A DNA stretch of 6,344 bases. Origin: Sulfurimonas sp. (lineage in GTDB: Bacteria; Campylobacterota; Campylobacteria; Campylobacterales; Sulfurimonadaceae). How positions within the stretch are numbered: position 1 is the first letter of the stretch; the number at the start of each line of letters is the position of its first letter. The translations under genes and the position numbers were made by a program. Below the pieces are notes generated by a model. It saw only the letters and a list, made by a program, of their open reading frames with translations, was not told the origin of the DNA and did not search any database. The stretch covers positions 1-6,344 of the forward strand of contig JALSKR010000278.1 of assembly GCA_026988735.1 (NCBI GenBank). The letters are read 5' to 3'. Below are positions 1-6,344 of the stretch, one piece after another.

Positions 1-2
1 TT

Positions 3-212
3 GAAGCAGAAATAGAATCCGAGGTTGTTGCACAGAGCAAGGTTGTCTCTTTAAACAGACATCTTAAAAAACGTGGTTTTTCAGCAAAAAAAATCAAAAA
101 AATCAAAGCAAGATTTAAAAAAAGTGCAAAAAAAGATGAGAGAATTATTATTGTAGGGAAAAAATATTATATAGATACAAAAAAATATGACTATAGTGAT
201 ATAATTGGCTAA
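3..212 (+). CDS. C-terminal fragment of unrecognised lysine-rich protein
   Basis: An open frame enters from the left edge and ends at TAA 210-212, leaving 69 visible residues; the start lies outside the window. I do not recognise the family. The fragment begins with an acidic stretch (EAEIESE), continues with a strongly basic, probably helical middle (about residues 19-44, with repeated KK pairs) and ends in a short likely beta pair (ERIIIVGKKYYID) before KYDYSDIIG. By hand count it has 16 Lys and 4 Arg against 9 acidic residues. It has no membrane segment. The basic stretch could bind nucleic acid or acidic lipid, but that is only inference. The other two plus-strand frames hit stops early (TAG at 13-15, TAA at 65-67), which supports this frame. 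It ends 19 bases before trkA with no visible terminator, so it is probably the upstream member of the same transcription unit. Confidence 0.6.
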   Translation, partial: EAEIESEVVAQSKVVSLNRHLKKRGFSAKKIKKIKARFKKSAKKDERIIIVGKKYYIDTKKYDYSDIIG

Positions 213-231
213 TCTTTTGTAAGGGTGGTAT

Positions 232-1545
232 ATGCATATTATTATTGCGGGTGCAGGAAAGGTTGGTTTTAACCTTGCCAAAACACTGAGTGTCGGCCAC
301 AATGTTACGGTTATTGATAAAAATTCACAGGCTTTGGACAGAATTCAAGAGAGTTTGGACATTTTACCGCTTCAGGGGGATGTCGAAGACATACACACAT
401 ATAAGCGTTTTATCGGTCAGGAAATCGACCTGTTTATAGCAGTGACAAATATTGACAATGTGAATCTTATTGCTGCTATGACAGTAGATGCCGCTTTACA
501 TGTAAAGAGAAAATTTGTACGTGTGCAAAAATATTTTTTTCAAGAGCAGGTTATTCAAAAGAGACTTGATGTTGAAAAAGTTATTTTTCCTTTAAAGCTT
601 ACCTCGGGAGCCGTTTCTTCGCTTCTTCTGTACCCAAAAGCAAATAATGTGAAATTTTTTAAATATACACCCTACAAACTTATTTCTGTTATGGTTTCAA
701 GCAAAACACTTCCCCAAAGCATCAGTTCTGAGCATTTTAAAATAGTCGGTATTGAGCGCAAGAAGGATTTTTGTATTCCCGATGCGGATGTGGAGATTCT
801 CCCCAATGATCTTGTCTATTTTTTTGGTGATGAAAATGAAATAAAGCAGGTGTGCCAGAAGTTGGATGTGGAGAACACTTTGGATATTCAAAGATGTGTT
901 GTTTTTGGCGGCGGTGAACTCGGAATTGCAATTGCACAAGAGCTTCTCAAAGGAGACAAAGAGGTCAAGCTGGTAGAAAAAGATTTAAAACTTTGTGAAA
1001 TAGCGGATGAAGAACTCAAAGGCAGGGTCTCTATCATTAACTATAAATACGGTTCGCATGATATTTTTGAAGATGAAGGTTTGGAGAGTGCCGATATTTT
1101 TATAGCAGCGACCAATAATGATGAATATAACATCATAAAATGTCTCGAAGCAAAAGAGAGCGGCATAAAAAAAGTTGTTGCGATTAACAATGAAATGGAA
1201 TATTACAACCTGATGCACTCTTTGGGTATAGTCGTTGTCAGAGGCCCTAAAATGAGTGCTTATAATGCAATAATGGAAGAGATCAGCTCTACAGGTGTTG
1301 TGATTCAAAAAAGCTACTGCGGGGCAAAGGCTGTGGTTTTTATGCGTAAAGTTTTTCCCTCATCCAAACTTATTGGCAAAGTGATAAAACCTTTACATGT
1401 AAAGGAATCCAGCGTGTTTTATATAAGAGAAAATGTGATGCAGAGTCTTGATGAAAAGGTAAGACTGCAAGAAAATGATTTGATTGCAGCCTTTTGTGCA
1501 GTCAAAACAAGTGCAAAAGTGAAAGAATGGATTTATGAACTATAA
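232..1545 (+). CDS. trkA: Trk potassium uptake system NAD-binding regulatory subunit TrkA
   Basis: TrkA is the peripheral cytoplasmic subunit that assembles as a ring under TrkH and gates K+ uptake in response to bound NAD(H) or ATP/ADP (family knowledge). The 437 residues hold two tandem RCK units, the TrkA layout, rather than the single unit of KtrA. RCK_N1 (residues 1 to about 125) has the Rossmann loop GAGKVG at 7-12 and acidic D29 ending the second strand (VTVID). RCK_C1 is about 142-215. RCK_N2 starts near 221 with GGGELG at 226-231 and E249 in the matching acidic position. RCK_C2 is about 366-437. Both nucleotide sites therefore look intact, and the length is close to the ~458 residues of E. 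coli TrkA. The ATG at 232 is supported by AAGGGTGG at 221-228 just upstream, and methionine directly precedes the first Rossmann strand. The last 11 bases overlap trkH, its membrane partner. Confidence 0.95.
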   Translation: MHIIIAGAGKVGFNLAKTLSVGHNVTVIDKNSQALDRIQESLDILPLQGDVEDIHTYKRFIGQEIDLFIAVTNIDNVNLIAAMTVDAALHVKRKFVRVQKYFFQEQVIQKRLDVEKVIFPLKLTSGAVSSLLLYPKANNVKFFKYTPYKLISVMVSSKTLPQSISSEHFKIVGIERKKDFCIPDADVEILPNDLVYFFGDENEIKQVCQKLDVENTLDIQRCVVFGGGELGIAIAQELLKGDKEVKLVEKDLKLCEIADEELKGRVSIINYKYGSHDIFEDEGLESADIFIAATNNDEYNIIKCLEAKESGIKKVVAINNEMEYYNLMHSLGIVVVRGPKMSAYNAIMEEISSTGVVIQKSYCGAKAVVFMRKVFPSSKLIGKVIKPLHVKESSVFYIRENVMQSLDEKVRLQENDLIAAFCAVKTSAKVKEWIYEL

Positions 1546-2977
1546 AAATGTACTGAAGATTCTCTCTCTTATAGGCATTACTGTTTCTGCACTTTTTTTG
1601 CTTGATGTATTGGTAGGCGTTATATACAAAGAGCAGTATGAAAAATTTCTGCTTTATGACGGAGTGTTTTTTTTGATCAATCTTGGCGTGTGGCTGTGGC
1701 TGAGAAAGCATGAACTGGATTTGAAAATAAAAGAGAGCATACTGGTGGTTAATCTGCTGTGGGTATTGCTGGGTATTGCCGGAGCCATACCGCTGTTTCT
1801 TTATACCGATGTATCTCTTGCCTCTTCGTTTTTTGAAGCTATCAGCGGGTTTACAACAACAGGGGCAACAGTTTACAGTGATATAGAAGCCCTGCCGCAT
1901 TTGATACTTTTTCACAGAAGTCTGATGCACTGGCTTGGAGGGCTGGGGGTTATTGTTTTGGGTGTTGGGCTTTTGTCGGTCATCAATCCTACAGGAAGCC
2001 TCTCTCTTTTTAAAGCCGAATCAACAGGAATTTCTCTTGAAAAACTGACACCAAAAATAAAAGATACAGCGCTGCGTCTGTGGATAGTATATGCCTTGCT
2101 GACACTGGTTGACATGCTGCTTTTAAAGTTTTTTGGTATGAGTTGGTTTGATGCGCTCAACCATGCTTTTTCTACAGTTTCTACGGGAGGATTCTCTACA
2201 AAAAATGATTCTTTGGGTTCTTTTGGCAATGACGGCATTATTTGGACAACGACAATTTTTATGATGCTTGCAGGTATAAACTTTTTAGCCCATTTAAAGC
2301 TTTATTTCAGGGATGTCAGCGGGTATAAAACAGAAGAGGTCAGATGGTATTTTATTGTTTTTTTACTGCTGAGTCTTGCTTTGAGTCTTGTGCATGTAGA
2401 TATCAGCGGAGACTCTTTTTATGATGCCCTCAAACACTCCTCTTTTACTATTGCTTCTGTCATGACAACGACAGGATTTGCGACTATAGATTACGGTTCC
2501 TGGTCACATTTGGCTATAGCAATTATATTTTTGGGGCTTTTGATGGGAGGCAATGCCGGCTCAACGGCAGGCGGCATTAAAATTATTCGTCATGTTATTA
2601 TTTTTAAGACACTCTCTGCAGAGCTCAAAAGAATAGTGCATCCAAATATGATTATCTCTGTTTTTATAGACGGGCTCAAGCAAAAAGAAAGAATTTTATC
2701 TTCTACTTTCGGTTTTTTTACACTGTTTATGATGACGGTAGCGATAGTGACTGTTTATATCTATGCTCGGGGATATGATGCAATGACTGCCATATCCGGT
2801 GCATTTGCCATAGTAGGTAATATCGGTCCCGGATTTTCTATGGTAGGTCCTGCCGATAACTTTTCTTTTTTCTCTGATTTTGACAAAATCTTTCTTTCTG
2901 TGGCTATGATTATAGGCAGGCTGGAGTGTTATACTGTTTTTGTACTGTTAAGCCGCTCTTTTTGGAAAAAATTCTAA
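1535..2977 (+). CDS. trkH: Trk potassium uptake system membrane subunit TrkH
   Basis: TrkH is the K+-translocating subunit in the cytoplasmic membrane, built from four membrane-pore-membrane repeats plus two extra N-terminal helices. The 480 residues match the usual length (~483 in E. coli). All four pore loops are recognisable, each with its filter glycine: SGFTTTGA at 104-111 (G110), VSTGGFST at 215-222 (G218), MTTTGFA at 310-316 (G314) and VGNIGPGF at 427-434 (G431), which indicates a K+-selective filter. Between loops 3 and 4, GGNAGSTAGGIK (338-349) is the flexible intramembrane gate region, and RLE at 462-464 is the conserved C-terminal signature with its arginine. The start is the ATG at 1535 inside the end of trkA. 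No strong ribosome site precedes it, so translational coupling to trkA is likely and would keep the two subunits in balance. Trk against Ktr assignment rests mainly on the tandem-RCK partner next door. Confidence 0.95.
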   Translation: MNYKNVLKILSLIGITVSALFLLDVLVGVIYKEQYEKFLLYDGVFFLINLGVWLWLRKHELDLKIKESILVVNLLWVLLGIAGAIPLFLYTDVSLASSFFEAISGFTTTGATVYSDIEALPHLILFHRSLMHWLGGLGVIVLGVGLLSVINPTGSLSLFKAESTGISLEKLTPKIKDTALRLWIVYALLTLVDMLLLKFFGMSWFDALNHAFSTVSTGGFSTKNDSLGSFGNDGIIWTTTIFMMLAGINFLAHLKLYFRDVSGYKTEEVRWYFIVFLLLSLALSLVHVDISGDSFYDALKHSSFTIASVMTTTGFATIDYGSWSHLAIAIIFLGLLMGGNAGSTAGGIKIIRHVIIFKTLSAELKRIVHPNMIISVFIDGLKQKERILSSTFGFFTLFMMTVAIVTVYIYARGYDAMTAISGAFAIVGNIGPGFSMVGPADNFSFFSDFDKIFLSVAMIIGRLECYTVFVLLSRSFWKKF

Positions 2978-2995
2978 TACAATCTTAATAAAAAG

Positions 2996-3004
2996 TGTTA
3001 TAAT
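2996..3004 (+). promoter_or_regulatory. Extended -10 promoter of the ClC gene
   Basis: The box TGTTATAAT is a perfect TGnTATAAT extended -10 and lies in the 54-base gap between trkH and the ClC gene. Nothing like TTGACA is seen about 17 bases upstream (that region is the trkH stop codon), as is typical of sigma-70 promoters in Campylobacterota. A start near 3011 would give a leader of about 20 bases. The box is bracketed by AAAAAG (2990-2995) and CTTTTT (3005-3010). It suggests that the ClC gene can be transcribed independently of trkAH. Confidence 0.5.
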
Positions 3005-3031
3005 CTTTTTAAAGACTTTAAAGTAGATGAG

Positions 3032-4405
3032 ATGATACAAAAACATATTACAGAACAGACAGCTATTTTTTTCAGTGTTACAAAGTGGGTTTTTCTGTCA
3101 TCAATTATCGGTATAATGATTGGTGCAACAGTTACAGGCTTTTTAAAGATCTTGGCATACAGTGAAAACAGTCGTTCTTTTTTGCCGTTTGAATACTACT
3201 ATACACTTCCCTTTGCCCTTGTTCTGACAGTATGGCTGGTAAAAACTTTTGCCCCGACTGCAGAAGGACATGGTACAGAAAAAGTCATCTCTGCAATTCA
3301 CAAAGATAACGGAAAAATAGATGTTTCTGTCATTCCTGTAAAAACACTTGCGACCGTTTTAAGTATTTTTGCAGGTGCTTCTGTCGGAAAAGAGGGTCCT
3401 GGCGCACAAATCGGCGCTGGTGTTGCCTCTTTTATCTCTACACTTTTGAAGTTTCACAAACAAGACAGAAAAAAACTTGTTGTGTGCGGTATCAGTGCCG
3501 GTTTTGCCACAGTTTTCGGTACTCCGATAGCAGGAGCAATTTTCGGTGTTGAGGTGTTAATCATCGGTGTGATTATGTATGATGTCCTTTTGCCCTCATT
3601 TATTGCCGGTTTTGCCGCTTTTACAACAGCCCAGTTTCTGGGTATAGAATATACCTATTATGACCTGCATTTTTTTCAGGACATCTCTTTGGATATCTGG
3701 CTGATAGCCAAAGTGGTCATTGCCGGACTCTTTTTCGGTTTTGTCTCTGATGTGGTAATAACAACAATCTCCTACAGCCATACATATGTGAAAAGTATCA
3801 AAATAAATACATACATCAAAGCCTTTGCGGGCGGTACTTTGATAGTTGCTTTGACCTTAATCTTCGGTGAGCAGTATATCGGTTTGGGAATGAGTACAAT
3901 TGCGGATGCGCTCAACCCCCACACCGCTGCATCGCAGGATATTCACTGGTATACATTCCTTTTAAAAACAGTATTTACTTCTCTTTCTCTTGCAGCAGGA
4001 GGAAGCGGAGGTGTCATCACACCTATTTTTTACATAGGTGCGACAAGCGGACATTTTTTTGGTTCCATCATCTCCCCCGAGCATATTACACTCTTTGCGG
4101 CACTTGGCTTTGTAAGTGTTGTCTCTGCGACAACAAATACGCCTATTGCCTCAACGATTATGGCAGTAGAGCTTTTCGGTATAGATATCGCGCACTATGC
4201 CGCACTTGCTGCAGTTATCAGCTTTTTGATTTCAGGACACAGAAGTATATTCTCTTCACAGATTTTAGCCATGAGAAAATCTGAAATGCTGAGTGTAAAA
4301 ATAGGTGAAGAGGTGGAAAATATTAACATCTCACTGGAAAAACATGAGATGGATAAAATAGAAAAATTTCGCAGAAGACTGAATAAAAAAAATAAAAAGC
4401 GCTAA
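3032..4405 (+). CDS. ClC-family chloride channel or Cl-/H+ antiporter
   Basis: A multi-helix membrane protein of 457 residues, close to E. coli ClcA (473), with no C-terminal CBS domains but a short basic tail rich in Lys and Arg. Helix-end motifs appear in ClC order. GHGTE at 79-83 replaces GSGIP. GKEGP at 119-123 is intact and supplies the gating glutamate E121. FGTPIAGAIFGVEV ends at E174-V175. GGVITP at 326-331 replaces GxFxP. SIFSSQ at 405-410 lies where ClcA has its chloride-binding tyrosine. Compared with ClcA, Ser107 aligns with H80, the internal proton glutamate Glu203 with V175, Phe357 with I329 and Tyr445 with F407. Whether it is a channel or a proton-coupled exchanger cannot be read from sequence. 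GKEGP argues against the fluoride-exporting CLC-F branch. The ATG at 3032 has only a weak ribosome site (GATGAG). Its probable role is anion flux for pH, charge or osmotic balance beside the K+ importer. Confidence 0.9.
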   Translation: MIQKHITEQTAIFFSVTKWVFLSSIIGIMIGATVTGFLKILAYSENSRSFLPFEYYYTLPFALVLTVWLVKTFAPTAEGHGTEKVISAIHKDNGKIDVSVIPVKTLATVLSIFAGASVGKEGPGAQIGAGVASFISTLLKFHKQDRKKLVVCGISAGFATVFGTPIAGAIFGVEVLIIGVIMYDVLLPSFIAGFAAFTTAQFLGIEYTYYDLHFFQDISLDIWLIAKVVIAGLFFGFVSDVVITTISYSHTYVKSIKINTYIKAFAGGTLIVALTLIFGEQYIGLGMSTIADALNPHTAASQDIHWYTFLLKTVFTSLSLAAGGSGGVITPIFYIGATSGHFFGSIISPEHITLFAALGFVSVVSATTNTPIASTIMAVELFGIDIAHYAALAAVISFLISGHRSIFSSQILAMRKSEMLSVKIGEEVENINISLEKHEMDKIEKFRRRLNKKNKKR

Positions 4406-4415
4406 GCATTTTTAG

Positions 4416-4446
4416 GGATGACTTGTTTTACAAATCATCCGGTTTT
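4416..4446. terminator. Hairpin between the convergent ClC and DUF1538 genes
   Basis: GGATGACTTG (4416-4425) pairs with CAAATCATCC (4431-4440) around the loop TTTTA, giving ten positions with a single C/A mismatch. On the plus strand GG and then TTTT follow (4443-4446), a short and imperfect U tract for the ClC transcript. The loop contains the TAA of the minus-strand gene, and one arm encodes that protein's last residues, so the structure is built partly from coding sequence. For the minus strand no T run follows, so termination there is less convincing. A second small alternative (AAAAAGC...GC-A-TTTTT, 4394-4413) overlaps the ClC stop codon. Confidence 0.45.
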
Positions 4447-6344
4447 AAGCGTAACCCTTTAATGTGAGAAACAGGGTAGGCAAAAGTAAGTCCTCTTCCC
4501 TCTCCCGTAATATCGAGTTTTGTGATGATTTCTCTTATAATTTTGTCTACATTCTTTGTCTGGGTAATAAACATCAGATTTGCATCAGTCGCACCAGCGT
4601 GAAGTCTGTCATAAAAATTTTCCATATGTTCAAGACCCATACCGTGCGCACTCATTATGGTAACTCCTCTCGCACCCGCATCTCTTGCAGCAATGAGGGC
4701 TTCTTCTTGTTTGTCTTTTGGAACGATTACATGTACCGCAGAAAAGCTCATAAGTGAAGAGTGCCAGCCATCTGCTCCATCTACTTTTACTGTTGAAAGT
4801 TCCATATTATGAACATCTTCAAGTGCATGGCGAAGTTCTTCTAAGTGCATCTCCTCTTTTTCTCTTTCCCCTTTGACACCCATTTTTTCTGTAATGATGC
4901 CATAGAGCATAACGGTAAGCATAGGAAACAAAGAGGCAAAGGCGATAAGCCCAAAGCCGTCTATAAGCGGGTCTCTGCCCTCTATGTTTGTTGCAAGTCC
5001 CAGTCCAAGAGCGGCAACAAGGGGAACGGTAACTGTTGATGTAGTTACTCCACCGCTGTCATAGGCAATGGGAATAATGTACTTTGGCGCCAAAAAGGTG
5101 AGGATTATGACAAAAATATACCCGCTTATGATGTAGTAGACAATCTCCCCGCCACTGACGATTCTGTAGGCTCCAAGAGCAATTCCTATGGCAACACCAA
5201 GTGCTACGAAGAGGCGAAGGACAAAGTCATTGATCTTGCCATCACTAATCTCTTTTGCTTTTCTGGCAATAGCTGTGAGTGCCGGTTCTGCCATCGTTGT
5301 TGAAAAGCCGATAAAAAATCCAAAAGAGTAGATGATAAGGTTGTTGTCATATCGGGTAAGCTCATATGCCATTGTTTCCCCGACTGAGAAGAGTCCCATC
5401 TCCAAACCGACTATAAAAGCATCCAGTCCTAAGATGACAAGACCAAAACCAATCATAACATTTCTGAGATTTTCTATAGGTTTTTTCAAAATTATGTACT
5501 GAAAAAAGAGAATAATGGCTAAAATCGGCAGTACATCTGTTATAACACCCAGCAGTCCTTTTAAAATAGTCATGGCACTAAAATCAAGGTTGACTGTTTC
5601 AATTTCCTTGATAACAGCAGGCACAACAGTTGCCGAAGCATCTACAAACTGATAGACAGCTATGCCGTAAAACTGAACAAATATCATAGGGGTAAGTGAA
5701 GCAAAGGCGATAAGTCCAAAGCCGTCAAGAACAGGATTTCGTCCTTTTATAGTAGAAGCCAAGCCTATGCCAAGAGCGGCAACAAGAGGAACAGTAACAG
5801 TAGAAGTCGTTACCCCGCCCAAGTCATAGGCAAGTCCGACTATCTCTTTTGGAGCAAAGGCAGTTGCAGAGACAACCAAAATGTATCCTGCAATGATATA
5901 GTAGTGGATAGGATGCCCTTTTATGATGCGCCATACCCCTAAAACAATGGCAAAACCGACAGAAAAGGCAACAACAGTTCTTAAAACTGTGGCGTCAATC
6001 CGTCCGGCACTGATGCTTGCGGCCTTGTCTGCAATGACAATCAAAGCAGGTTCGGCTATGGTTGTTCCAAAACCTATCATAAAGCCAAAAATCAAAATCC
6101 AGAAGGTTGAGCCTTTGTGTGCAAATTCACTTGCTAAACCTTCTCCCACCGGAAAGATTCCCACTTCAAGACCAAGTAGAAAGACTGCAAGTCCCACACC
6201 AACTATAGCCAATCCTATGGCAGTGCTGAGCCAGTTTGGCGGAACACTTTGTATGATTGCAAGCTGAAAGAACATGATGACGAGTACAATCGGTAGTAGG
6301 TCACGAAAGGACTCTTTTAGAAGTTGTAAAAAAGTTGAAATACT
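4428..6344 (-). CDS. DUF1538 duplicated membrane protein with C-terminal PII-like domain, 5' end cut by window
   Basis: An integral membrane protein of the uncharacterised DUF1538 family; the transported substrate is unknown. The frame is open to base 6344, giving 638 visible residues. The ATG at 6273-6275 (M1 below) is internal: it falls mid-helix and aligns with L256 of the second repeat, and the residues before it ([10 protein letters not shown]) match [10 protein letters not shown] at 246-255. Repeat 1 (before M1 to about 205) and repeat 2 (about 237-460) share GLE, VGE, GF-IGF-TT-AEPAL (64-78, 319-333), an identical 17-residue core [17 protein letters not shown] (153-169, 408-424) and [11 protein letters not shown] (184-194, 439-449). 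A charged linker (about 463-512) leads to a PII-like domain (513-615; [31 protein letters not shown], ending [11 protein letters not shown]), which in this superfamily typically binds nucleotides and regulates a partner. A transporter regulated by an attached sensor is inference. It is convergent to the ClC gene, so it is not in that operon. Confidence 0.85.
   Translation of the reverse strand, partial: SISTFLQLLKESFRDLLPIVLVIMFFQLAIIQSVPPNWLSTAIGLAIVGVGLAVFLLGLEVGIFPVGEGLASEFAHKGSTFWILIFGFMIGFGTTIAEPALIVIADKAASISAGRIDATVLRTVVAFSVGFAIVLGVWRIIKGHPIHYYIIAGYILVVSATAFAPKEIVGLAYDLGGVTTSTVTVPLVAALGIGLASTIKGRNPVLDGFGLIAFASLTPMIFVQFYGIAVYQFVDASATVVPAVIKEIETVNLDFSAMTILKGLLGVITDVLPILAIILFFQYIILKKPIENLRNVMIGFGLVILGLDAFIVGLEMGLFSVGETMAYELTRYDNNLIIYSFGFFIGFSTTMAEPALTAIARKAKEISDGKINDFVLRLFVALGVAIGIALGAYRIVSGGEIVYYIISGYIFVIILTFLAPKYIIPIAYDSGGVTTSTVTVPLVAALGLGLATNIEGRDPLIDGFGLIAFASLFPMLTVMLYGIITEKMGVKGEREKEEMHLEELRHALEDVHNMELSTVKVDGADGWHSSLMSFSAVHVIVPKDKQEEALIAARDAGARGVTIMSAHGMGLEHMENFYDRLHAGATDANLMFITQTKNVDKIIREIITKLDITGEGRGLTFAYPVSHIKGLRLKPDDL
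4431..4739 (-). other. PII-like C-terminal domain of the DUF1538 protein
   Basis: The last 103 codons form a soluble alpha/beta unit in PII order: strand AVHVIV, helix [13 protein letters not shown], strand GVTIMSAHG, a variable segment where PII proteins carry the T-loop (about 25 residues, [20 protein letters not shown] split by charged residues), strand LMFITQ, helix [13 protein letters not shown], then [15 protein letters not shown]. The order ARDAGARG-T, then a strand, then IIxxI and a closing FAYPVxxIxGL is what suggests PII-like proteins. I see no clear copy of the classical GlnB uridylylation region or its full ATP-site signature, so ligand and modification are open. Confidence 0.65.
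5004..5054 (-). repeat. Repeat 2 copy of the 17-residue DUF1538 core
   Basis: This is the second identical [17 protein letters not shown], exactly 765 bases (255 codons) downstream of the first in the reading direction. Each copy is followed by G-GLA, a short variable stretch, then [14 protein letters not shown]. The Thr/Ser-rich, Gly-rich start followed by a hydrophobic run resembles a pore-lining or substrate-binding segment (inference). Confidence 0.85.
5769..5819 (-). repeat. Repeat 1 copy of the 17-residue DUF1538 core
   Basis: This segment encodes [17 protein letters not shown], the first of two identical copies in the same protein. The nucleotides differ from the second copy at many third positions (for example GGCGGGGTAACG here against GGTGGAGTAACT there), so the identity is held by selection on protein and not by recent copying of DNA. 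Confidence 0.85.

Noticed and set aside
86..134. Runs of 7-8 adenines (86-93, 96-102, 117-123, 128-134) as phase-variable or slippage sites
   Set aside because: They encode ordinary Lys-rich sequence in an intact frame, there is no sign of alternative products, and such runs are expected in AT-rich DNA.
985..1308. Minus-strand open frame inside trkA
   Set aside because: trkA is intact with both Rossmann motifs in frame across this region; the antisense product shows no signature.
232..1545. KtrA instead of TrkA
   Set aside because: KtrA has a single RCK unit of about 220 residues; this protein has two complete units, each with its own nucleotide-binding loop.
1502..1930. Minus-strand open frame of 142 codons across the trkA/trkH junction
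   Set aside because: It overlaps two unambiguous genes, and its Gln/Tyr/Lys-rich product resembles no family I recognise.
2990..3010. AAAAAG...CTTTTT as an intrinsic terminator after trkH
   Set aside because: The stem is nearly all A-T pairs, the loop is exactly the extended -10 box, and the only T run is inside the stem; promoter use explains the site better.
3386..3400. Possible fluoride-exporting CLC-F protein
   Set aside because: The gating motif is GKEGP, and not the GREGT-like form expected for CLC-F proteins.
4464..4757. Plus-strand open frame opposite the PII-like domain
   Set aside because: The minus strand there encodes a coherent alpha/beta domain continuous with the membrane part, while the plus product has no recognisable pattern and no good ribosome site.
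5923..6267. Plus-strand open frame of 114 codons inside the DUF1538 gene
   Set aside because: It is antisense to a clearly conserved repeat-bearing membrane protein, and its product is a low-complexity mix of Lys, Pro, Thr and Ala with no family signature; a shadow frame.

Overview
The window reads as compact, AT-rich bacterial chromosome. The genes are tightly packed, there are no mobile elements, RNA genes or CRISPR repeats, and no gene-free stretch is longer than about 55 bases. Low GC, lysine/isoleucine/phenylalanine-rich proteins, short intergenic gaps and a TGTTATAAT extended -10 box without a -35 box all fit Campylobacterota, perhaps a Sulfurimonas-like sulfur oxidiser. This placement is inferred from style and not from any marker gene.

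Layout. Bases 3-212 (+) are the lysine-rich C-terminus of an unrecognised protein whose start lies outside the window. It is followed after 19 bases by trkA (232-1545), which overlaps trkH (1535-2977) by 11 bases. Together these encode the regulatory and membrane subunits of a Trk potassium uptake system. A 54-base gap with a strong-looking promoter separates trkH from a ClC-type chloride channel/antiporter gene (3032-4405). Convergent to it, with only 22 bases between stop codons and a hairpin over the junction, is a DUF1538-family membrane protein (minus strand, 4428 to the window edge). Its reading frame stays open to the last base, so the gene is cut by the window and the internal ATG at 6273-6275 is not its real start.

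Function. All four intact genes act at or on the cytoplasmic membrane. TrkAH imports K+, and a neighbouring ClC protein could move Cl- as counter-ion or shunt charge, so a K+/Cl- (turgor, pH, membrane potential) module is a reasonable inference. The DUF1538 protein is the least understood and most interesting. It consists of two copies of a ~205-residue membrane unit aligned without a gap at a fixed 255-residue offset (about 55% identical by hand count), followed by a charged linker and a C-terminal PII-like domain. It looks like an uncharacterised transporter carrying its own nucleotide-sensor domain. The ClC protein is also unusual: several positions that bind Cl- or relay H+ in E. coli ClcA are changed.
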